Origin: Chitinophagaceae bacterium UBA2375
GTDB taxonomy: Bacteria > Bacteroidota > Bacteroidia > Chitinophagales > Chitinophagaceae
Assembly: GCA_002343985.1 (NCBI GenBank)
Contig: DDTB01000011.1
Span: 62,001 to 126,000, forward strand
DNA: 64,000 nt
Direction of reading: 5' to 3'
The first letter of the stretch is position 1, and every line of letters begins with the position of its first letter. The notes under the pieces are model-generated. The model was given only the letters and a program-made list of their open reading frames with translations. It had not been told where the DNA came from and did not search any database. This document shows, piece by piece, positions 58,404 to 64,000 of the stretch. The position numbers were made by a program, and so were the translations under genes.

Positions 58404-59279
58404 ATGAAAAAAATCTGGGTTCTCCTGTCATTGGTTGTGTTGGCTTCCTGCGAAAGGAATATCGACATAGAACTGGATAACGCGGAGAACCTGCTGGTGG
58501 TGGATGCGGAAATTGAGAACGACCGTCCGCCCATAGTCTTCCTCACCCGCAGCATCCCTTATTTTACCACGGTTGACCCTTCGGTGCTGGCAACCCTTTT
58601 TGTGCGCGATGCCGAAGTCAGTATATCAAACGGAACCTTAACGCACCGGCTAAAAGAATATAGCCGTCCCATCATCCCTGGCATTAATCTTTATTTCTAC
58701 AGCATTGATTCGTCGAACCTCTCAACCGCGTTTAACGGTGCATTCAATGGAAACTATACCTTACGCATAAACGCAGAAGGAAAAGAATATGTTGCGGAAA
58801 CGGGGATCCCATTACCGGCCCTCAGGCCCGATAGTATTTTCTTCCGGCCCGCGCCGCAAAACCCGGATACTAATAAAAGGGTGATGCTGGTGAAAATCAC
58901 CGACCCGAGGGGCTTAGGTAATTTCGGCCGGTACTTTACCAAGGTCAACAGCCAGCCTTTTTACCCCGGCGAAAATTCAGTATTTACCGATGAAGTGGTG
59001 GATGGCACCAGTTTTGAGTTTCAGCTCCCACCGGGCATCGACCGCAATAATCCTCCCCGCAGGGACGATAACTTTTTCATGAAAGGCGATACGGTCATAC
59101 TCAAGTTTTGCAATATCGACAGGGCCACATACCGTTTCTGGAATACCTGGGAATTTGCATACCAGAGTATCGGTAACCCTTTTGCTCAACCCAATAAAGT
59201 TTTGGGCAATGTTTCAAACGGGGCACTGGGCGCTTTTTGCGGCTACGCGGCCATTTATGACACATTAATCGTTCCTTAA
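58404..59279 (+). CDS. DUF4249 lipoprotein
   Basis: A 291-residue outer-membrane or periplasmic lipoprotein with lipobox LVVLASC (Cys16). The mature part is a beta-rich DUF4249 domain: VVDAEIENDRPPIVFLTRSIPYF, then FVRDAEVSISNG and NGNYTLRINAEGKEYVAETGIP. In Bacteroidota such genes usually sit next to a TonB-dependent receptor, and the protein is then thought to be a surface accessory. No receptor gene is adjacent to this one. The gene stands alone between the rpoD terminator and trxB (54-base gap). Function is unknown. Confidence 0.88.
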   Translation: MKKIWVLLSLVVLASCERNIDIELDNAENLLVVDAEIENDRPPIVFLTRSIPYFTTVDPSVLATLFVRDAEVSISNGTLTHRLKEYSRPIIPGINLYFYSIDSSNLSTAFNGAFNGNYTLRINAEGKEYVAETGIPLPALRPDSIFFRPAPQNPDTNKRVMLVKITDPRGLGNFGRYFTKVNSQPFYPGENSVFTDEVVDGTSFEFQLPPGIDRNNPPRRDDNFFMKGDTVILKFCNIDRATYRFWNTWEFAYQSIGNPFAQPNKVLGNVSNGALGAFCGYAAIYDTLIVP

Positions 59280-59333
59280 TCAGCCGCAAACAAAACAACT
59301 CAATCATCTACTTATAACATTTAACATCAACAC

Positions 59334-60281
59334 ATGAACCAGGAGATTTCGGAAAAGCACAGTTGCCTGATCATCGGATCGGGCCCGGCAGGATATACGG
59401 CAGCCATTTATGCCTCAAGGGCGAACTTGAAACCCGTTTTATACCAGGGCATCCAACCCGGCGGACAATTGACGATCACCACTGAAGTGGAGAATTATCC
59501 GGGTTACCCGGATGGCATCCAGGGACCGGAGATGATGATCCATTTTGAAAAGCAGGCCACGCGCATGGGAGCCGATATCCGTTACGGAATAGCCACCGCG
59601 GTTGATTTTTCCGGACGTCCGCTCAAAGTTCAGATTGATGAGGAAAAGTGGATTGCCGCCGATTCAGTGATCATCAGTACCGGTGCATCGGCCAAATGGC
59701 TCGGGCTCGAGAGCGAACAGCGTTTGAATGGTTTTGGTGTGAGCGCCTGCGCGGTTTGCGATGGTTTCTTTTTCAAGGGAAAGGAAGTGGCGATCGTGGG
59801 AGCAGGGGATACCGCCGCGGAAGAAGCTTTGTATTTGTCGAAAATTTGCAGCCAGGTTCATATGATTGTCCGCCGCGGAGAAATGCGTGCCAGTAAGATC
59901 ATGCAGGAAAGGGTATTGAACGCGCCCAATATCCGCATCTACTGGAATTCGGAAACAGATGAAGTGCTGGGCCAGCAAAAAGTGGAAGCCGTGCGCATCC
60001 ATAATAACCAAACCGGGGAGAAAACGGAGATCCCCGTCAGTGCTTTCTTTGTAGCGATCGGGCACCAGCCAAACAGCGGCATCTTTAATGGTTGGATTGA
60101 AATGGATGAAGCGGGATACATCAAAACCATTCCCGGTACCAGCAAAACGAATGTGGAAGGCGTTTTCGCGGCAGGGGATGTACAGGATAAGATCTACCGC
60201 CAGGCTGTAACCGCTGCAGGCAGTGGATGTATGGCGGCGCTTGACGCGGAGCGGTACCTTAGCGAAAAAGGGTTACATTAA
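59334..60281 (+). CDS. trxB: Thioredoxin reductase
   Basis: It keeps thioredoxin reduced with NADPH. The 315 residues contain the FAD motif IIGSGPAGYTAAIYASRA, the redox pair Cys139-x-x-Cys142 (ACAVCDGFFF), the NADPH motif AIVGAGDTAAEEALYLS with RRGEMRAS for the 2'-phosphate, and the second FAD segment GVFAAGDVQDKIYRQAVTAAGSGC. FolB and a TPR protein follow with minimal gaps, so trxB heads a three-gene unit. Confidence 0.96.
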   Translation: MNQEISEKHSCLIIGSGPAGYTAAIYASRANLKPVLYQGIQPGGQLTITTEVENYPGYPDGIQGPEMMIHFEKQATRMGADIRYGIATAVDFSGRPLKVQIDEEKWIAADSVIISTGASAKWLGLESEQRLNGFGVSACAVCDGFFFKGKEVAIVGAGDTAAEEALYLSKICSQVHMIVRRGEMRASKIMQERVLNAPNIRIYWNSETDEVLGQQKVEAVRIHNNQTGEKTEIPVSAFFVAIGHQPNSGIFNGWIEMDEAGYIKTIPGTSKTNVEGVFAAGDVQDKIYRQAVTAAGSGCMAALDAERYLSEKGLH

Positions 60282-60300
60282 TAAAGCAAATAGACAACCG

Positions 60301-60672
60301 GTGCTTAGCAATACAAAATGGGCCATTGAACTGAATAAACTCAGGTTTCATTCGGGGCATGGCGTGTATGAACAGGAGAAGCTGACAGGCAACATTTTTG
60401 AAGTGGATCTTGTCATACATTTTAAGGCATCGGGCCCGGTGCTGGATTTGTGTGATACCATTAATTATGCAGATGCCTTTGCAGTAGTAAAAAACCACAT
60501 GGATCAGCCCGTGCAATTGTTGGAGACTTTGGCGGAAAGGGTTCTGGATGATATCGGGGCGATGGATCAGAGGATCCAATCAGTGGTGATACGCATCACA
60601 AAATGCGATCCGCCTATCAGCAGGTTTACCGGGCAGGTTTCCGTTCGCGCAGAAAAAATATTTGACAGATGA
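60301..60672 (+). CDS. folB: Dihydroneopterin aldolase
   Basis: It cleaves 7,8-dihydroneopterin to 6-hydroxymethyl-dihydropterin and glycolaldehyde in folate synthesis. The start is GTG at 60301, giving 123 residues (VLSNTKWAIELNKLRFHSGHGVYEQE). No in-frame ATG is usable, because the upstream extension lies inside trxB. The substrate Glu is in GVYEQEKLTGN, with a following FEVDLVIHF strand; the TINYADAF segment and the Lys in RITKCDPPI complete the active site. It overlaps the next gene by four bases. Confidence 0.9.
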   Translation: MLSNTKWAIELNKLRFHSGHGVYEQEKLTGNIFEVDLVIHFKASGPVLDLCDTINYADAFAVVKNHMDQPVQLLETLAERVLDDIGAMDQRIQSVVIRITKCDPPISRFTGQVSVRAEKIFDR

Positions 60673-61436
60673 TCAAACGCATTCGTATCCTTACATGTTT
60701 ACTGGCTGGCTTCTTGCTGGCATTCGCAACTGTTCGTGCGCAGGAGATTGATGTTTTGATCAGGGATGCGGAGCAAATGGAAGCAACACTCAAAGAGAAA
60801 GAAGCTTTCAGGTTATTTAAGGAAGTCTTGAAAAAGCAGCCCGTACACGCCTATGCGCTCACAAAATGCAGCGAACTCTCAAGCCGCATCGGCCATCGCG
60901 AGAAAGATAACCGTGTGCGGGATGAGTATTACCAGGCAGCAGCCATTTATGCCCGTACGGCCCTGAAGTATTTTCCCCAGGATGATGAAGCCCATGTGGC
61001 CATGGCGATCGCGTTGGGCCGCACAGCGCTGACAAAAAGCGGGAAGGAAAAAATTGCCCAGGTGAAGGAAATCAGGCAACATGCCGAAACGGCGCTCAGG
61101 CTCAACCCCAGAAATTTTAAAGCCTGGCATATCATCGGCAAATGGCATTTTGAGGTCAGCAGCCTGAACATGATGGAAAAAGCGGCGATTAAGGTTTTTT
61201 ACGGGGGGCTGCCGCAATCCAGCGTGAAATCTTCGATAGAAGCTTATGAAAAAGCCAGGGCCATCAATCCCAACTTCATGCTGAACTACCTCGAATTGGC
61301 GAAAGCCCTGAAGAAGGATGGGGAAAAGCAAAAGGCAATCAGCATGCTGCAAACCATACAGGGCATGCCGATCCACACGGAAGACGACCCAAGGATCAGG
61401 CAGGAAGCGGCCGACCTGCTGAACCGCTGGGACTAA
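60669..61436 (+). CDS. Exported TPR protein, unknown function
   Basis: A 255-residue protein with a signal peptide ending near residue 24 (AFATVRA/Q). The mature part is all-helical and consists of about four TPR-like repeats: LKEKEAFRLFKEVLKKQPVH, YARTALKYFPQDDEAHVAMA, HAETALRLNPRNFKAWHIIG and YEKARAINPNFMLNYLELAKAL. The pattern resembles the family of regulator-of-microtubule-dynamics-like TPR proteins seen in bacteria. A scaffold for periplasmic protein interactions is likely, but no partner is evident. It overlaps folB by ATGA. Confidence 0.82.
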   Translation: MIKRIRILTCLLAGFLLAFATVRAQEIDVLIRDAEQMEATLKEKEAFRLFKEVLKKQPVHAYALTKCSELSSRIGHREKDNRVRDEYYQAAAIYARTALKYFPQDDEAHVAMAIALGRTALTKSGKEKIAQVKEIRQHAETALRLNPRNFKAWHIIGKWHFEVSSLNMMEKAAIKVFYGGLPQSSVKSSIEAYEKARAINPNFMLNYLELAKALKKDGEKQKAISMLQTIQGMPIHTEDDPRIRQEAADLLNRWD

Positions 61437-61501
61437 CGATCTGGCATACACGAAATTGACCTCACCCACACCAACTTCTTACTTATATCAACACCAAACT
61501 C

Positions 61502-63445
61502 ATGCGCAGATTTTTTACGATCATCTTTTTTTTGCTGACAGGAAACTTACTGGCACAGGATAACATACAGGTACCTGCATCAAACTATAACCCTGACCGG
61601 TTGTTTTCGCCAATGGCGATTCCGGAGATGATTGGGGCAAGGTCAGCCACAGGTGAGCCCGGTCCAAATTACTGGCAAAACCGCGCCGATTATAAGATTG
61701 ATGCCAGCCTGGATGACCAAACCAATACCATCAGCGCCAAACTGGTAATGACATATACCAATAACAGTCCGTACGATTTACCATACATCTGGCTTCAACT
61801 CGACCAAAACCTGTTTAGTCCCGAAAGCCGCGGACAGGCAAAATTGCAGGCCGATGCCCGAAGCAGGTACGGTGATGCACGCAACCCATTCTCCGGTGGA
61901 TATACATTGGCTTCCGTGACTGTAGAAGGCGAGGAGCAAGGGGCAAATTATCATGTGACTGACACACGCATGCAGGTAAAGCTGAGTAAGCCATTGCCGG
62001 CAAAAGGGGGCAGCATCAGTTTGACTATACAATATTCATTTGTGATGCCGGCTTACGGTGCAGACCGTTGCGGTATATTACAAACCAAACAGGGGCCTGT
62101 GTACCTTGTGGCACAATGGTACCCCAGGGTTTGTGTGTTTGATGATGTGCAGGGATGGAATGCTGATCCATACCTGGGCGCCGGGGAATTTTACCTGGAG
62201 TACGGCCGGTTTGATGTGCGCATTACAGCACCGGCTTCGCACCTGGTTGTAGCGGGCGGTCAGTTGCAGAACCCGGAACAGGTACTCACGCCCGGGCAGC
62301 TCGACCGATATAAAAAATCATTCACGAGCGATCAAACCCTGATGATCCGTACTGAACAGGATGTAAAGGAAGCATCTAAAAAGAACGGGACGATGCAATG
62401 GCATTTCACCCTTGACCAGAGCCGTGATTTTGCATGGGCATCATCAAAATCTTTTTTATGGGATGCCGCGAAGATCAACCTGCCTGAAGGCAAAACCGCG
62501 ATGGCCCAAAGCGCGTATTCACCGGAGTTTAATGGAAAAGATGCATGGGGGCGGTCAACAGAATACACAAAAGCCTGCGTGGAATACTACAGCAACCAAT
62601 GGTTCGGGTATCCATACCCGGTAGCCGTGAATGTGGCGGGCAATGTGGGCGGTATGGAATATCCCGGAATTGTGTTTTGCGGGGCAACTGCCAAAACGGA
62701 ATCTTTGTTTGGCGTCACCGATCATGAGTTTGGCCATACCTGGTTCCCGATGATTGTGGGCAGCAATGAGCGCAAGTATGGCTGGATGGATGAGGGCTTT
62801 AATACATTCATCAATTCGATGTTTGACGATGTATTTAACAAAGGGGAGTATAAATCGGCCCCGATGAACATGCATGAGATGGCGCCTTATTTTTTTGGGG
62901 ATTATAGTGAGAAGATTTTCAAAATGCCGGATGGGCTGCAGGAAGCCAATATTGGAACGGCCCTGTATTTCAAGCCGGCCATAGGGTTGGAAATATTGAG
63001 AAACCATGTGTTGGGTCCTGAGCGTTTTGATTATGCCTTTAAGACCTATATCAGGTACTGGGCTTATAAGCACCCAACACCCTGGGATTTTTTCAGGACG
63101 ATGAATAATGCCAGCGGGGAGCGTCTCGACTGGTTCTGGAAATCATGGTTCCTTGAAAACGACAAACTCGACCAGTCGGTTGTTCGGGTACTGTATGAGG
63201 ATGAAAAGAAAAAAGGGTCTTTAATCACACTGGCAAATATTGAAGGCATGGCTTTGCCTGTGATACTGGAGTATAAAACAGTCAGCGGTAAAACCGGTCG
63301 TTTGCAACTGCCCGTAGAGATATGGATGAATACACCGTACCATACATTTTTTCTCCCTGAGAATGAGCGTTTGGCATCCGTGGTCATCGATCCGGATAAA
63401 CAATTTCCAGATATCAACCCGGGCAACAATAAGTGGAATAAGTAA
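61502..63445 (+). CDS. M1 family zinc aminopeptidase
   Basis: A 647-residue secreted or periplasmic metallopeptidase. The signal peptide ends near residue 19 (LTGNLLA/Q). The N-terminal beta domain begins with the Trp-rich YWQNRADYKIDASL. The catalytic domain has GGMEYPGIVF (exopeptidase motif, GAMEN equivalent) and HEFGH (His408, Glu409, His412) followed 18 residues later by Glu431 in GWMDEGF, giving full HExxH-x18-E. The proposed catalytic Tyr is probably in the TALYFKPAIGLEIL region. It processes N-terminal residues of peptides; the exact specificity is unknown. An intrinsic terminator follows. Confidence 0.93.
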   Translation: MRRFFTIIFFLLTGNLLAQDNIQVPASNYNPDRLFSPMAIPEMIGARSATGEPGPNYWQNRADYKIDASLDDQTNTISAKLVMTYTNNSPYDLPYIWLQLDQNLFSPESRGQAKLQADARSRYGDARNPFSGGYTLASVTVEGEEQGANYHVTDTRMQVKLSKPLPAKGGSISLTIQYSFVMPAYGADRCGILQTKQGPVYLVAQWYPRVCVFDDVQGWNADPYLGAGEFYLEYGRFDVRITAPASHLVVAGGQLQNPEQVLTPGQLDRYKKSFTSDQTLMIRTEQDVKEASKKNGTMQWHFTLDQSRDFAWASSKSFLWDAAKINLPEGKTAMAQSAYSPEFNGKDAWGRSTEYTKACVEYYSNQWFGYPYPVAVNVAGNVGGMEYPGIVFCGATAKTESLFGVTDHEFGHTWFPMIVGSNERKYGWMDEGFNTFINSMFDDVFNKGEYKSAPMNMHEMAPYFFGDYSEKIFKMPDGLQEANIGTALYFKPAIGLEILRNHVLGPERFDYAFKTYIRYWAYKHPTPWDFFRTMNNASGERLDWFWKSWFLENDKLDQSVVRVLYEDEKKKGSLITLANIEGMALPVILEYKTVSGKTGRLQLPVEIWMNTPYHTFFLPENERLASVVIDPDKQFPDINPGNNKWNK

Positions 63446-63459
63446 TTCATGATATCATG

Positions 63460-63486
63460 AAGCGGGATAGGTATCCCGCTTTTTTG
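63460..63486 (+). terminator. Intrinsic terminator of M1 peptidase
   Basis: AGCGGGAT (63461-63468) pairs with ATCCCGCT (63473-63480) around AGGT, followed by a T-run. An extra A-T pair extends the stem at its base. It lies 15 bases after the stop codon. Confidence 0.92.
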
Positions 63487-63521
63487 TATCTTGTATTAAC
63501 CCCTTTCAGAAAACTAAAATT

Positions 63522-64000
63522 ATGCGTTACCCTGATTTGAGACTTCCCATTTTTGCACTTACCCTTGTTTCCGGAATACAAGCCTGTTCCGATCCCGGGA
63601 AAGCCCCGCATGCCGGGCCTGTACAGTCAAAAAAATCATCAGACACCATACCTGTTACTGTAACAGAAAGTATTCCTGTACTGGATACACTGCAGTTCAG
63701 GAAGCTCAATACCTATCTCGCAAACACAGATAGCTTAGGGCGTTGGCCGGCGCCTAAACTGCCTGTGCCACTGCCCGGAGCTATTCTGCCCTTTCACCGG
63801 ATTGTTGCTTATTACGGTAACCTGTACTCGAAAAATATGGGCATCCTGGGCGAGCTGCCCAAGTCGGAGATGATCGCCAAATTGCAATCGGAGTGCGCGA
63901 AATGGCAGGCGGCCGATTCCCAGCTTACAGTGAAACCCGCCCTGCATTATATCGCCGTTACCGCGCAGGGGAGGCCGGGAGCGGATGCAAAATACAGGTT
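63522..64000 (+). CDS. Lipoprotein, unknown function, 3' end missing
   Basis: At least 159 residues; the window ends inside the gene. The lipobox is SGIQAC (Cys22). A disordered linker rich in Ser, Lys and Pro follows to about residue 50. The folded part begins near RKLNTYLANTDSLGRWPAPKLP and contains FHRIVAYYGNLYSKNMGILGE, then LPKSEMIAKLQSECAKWQAAD and PALHYIAVTAQGRPGADAKYR. I have the impression of a conserved Bacteroidota family with this IVAYYGNxYS segment, but I cannot name it. An imperfect promoter box (TATCTTG, 63487-63493) lies about 30 bases before the ATG. Confidence 0.75.
   Translation, partial: MRYPDLRLPIFALTLVSGIQACSDPGKAPHAGPVQSKKSSDTIPVTVTESIPVLDTLQFRKLNTYLANTDSLGRWPAPKLPVPLPGAILPFHRIVAYYGNLYSKNMGILGELPKSEMIAKLQSECAKWQAADSQLTVKPALHYIAVTAQGRPGADAKYR

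Overview
The window is ordinary chromosomal DNA of a Bacteroidota member, most likely family Chitinophagaceae. The evidence is a primary sigma factor of about 285 residues without region 1.1, about 16 promoter-like TAnnTTTG boxes, almost no Shine-Dalgarno sequences, a fused SecDF, a 310-residue NusB, a CzcA pump fused to an outer-membrane factor, and Bacteroidota-restricted families (DUF3276, DUF4249, DUF4294, DUF2027-Smr). I see no insertion sequence, prophage, integrase, CRISPR array or rRNA. Gene order and base composition look uniform.

Layout. 1-2351: 3' part of serA, then a type II NADH dehydrogenase. 2299-7134: a minus-strand operon (small conserved protein, glycosylasparaginase, DUF1275 membrane protein, cutC, and a shortened beta-mannosidase). 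7320-13145: plus-strand RNase R, polyprenyl synthetase, amino-acid permease and DUF2027-Smr protein. 13139-15284: minus-strand yitT and nhaA. 15376-21321: a metal-efflux operon (small exported protein, CzcA-outer-membrane-factor fusion, adaptor lipoprotein). 21389-21769: RNase P RNA with its terminator. 21818-24925: minus strand, nucleoside phosphorylase, dapF, corA and NUDIX. 25033-25106: tRNA-Cys(GCA), then a small membrane protein. 25602-29892: minus strand, DUF4294, bshB1 (bacillithiol), desaturase and glnS. 29921-30420: two tiny lipoproteins. 30314-33272: ccmE-ccmF cytochrome c maturation. 33409-35018: ureohydrolase and a membrane protein. 35038-37114: NfeD-like protein plus flotillin. 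37206-38507: radical SAM protein. 38508-40629: acyl-CoA mutase large subunit and a membrane-anchored protein. 40746-41093: IscA-type protein. 41170-44127: SecDF. 44241-46787: serine hydrolase and aspartate aminotransferase. 46807-49196: nusB, DUF1573, yajC, coaE. 49433-51436: groES-groEL. 51536-53811: fluoride channel and ABC half-transporter. 53899-54360: PUR-alpha-like protein. 54464-57120: ltaE and pgi. 57437-58294: rpoD. 58404-63445: DUF4249 lipoprotein, trxB-folB-TPR operon and M1 peptidase. 63522-end: a lipoprotein cut by the window edge.

How the parts work together. Several units serve protein biogenesis and quality: SecDF with YajC, GroESL, TrxB, CcmE/CcmF, GlnS, RNase P and RNase R. 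Others give ion and metal homeostasis: CzcA/adaptor, CorA, NhaA, FluC and CutC. The remainder is central metabolism (serine, lysine/peptidoglycan, folate, isoprenoid, CoA, glycolysis).

The most notable observations are these. (1) A promoter-like TAnnTTTG box lies exactly 4-5 bases before the start codon of five genes, which suggests leaderless mRNAs. (2) A GH2 beta-mannosidase appears to have lost two separate beta-sandwich domains in frame. (3) CcmE has Cys in place of the usual heme-binding His. (4) A radical SAM enzyme of unknown substrate carries a Cys-rich segment before its SAM motif. (5) A His/Asp-rich small exported protein heads the metal-efflux operon. I found no clearly undescribed multi-gene system.
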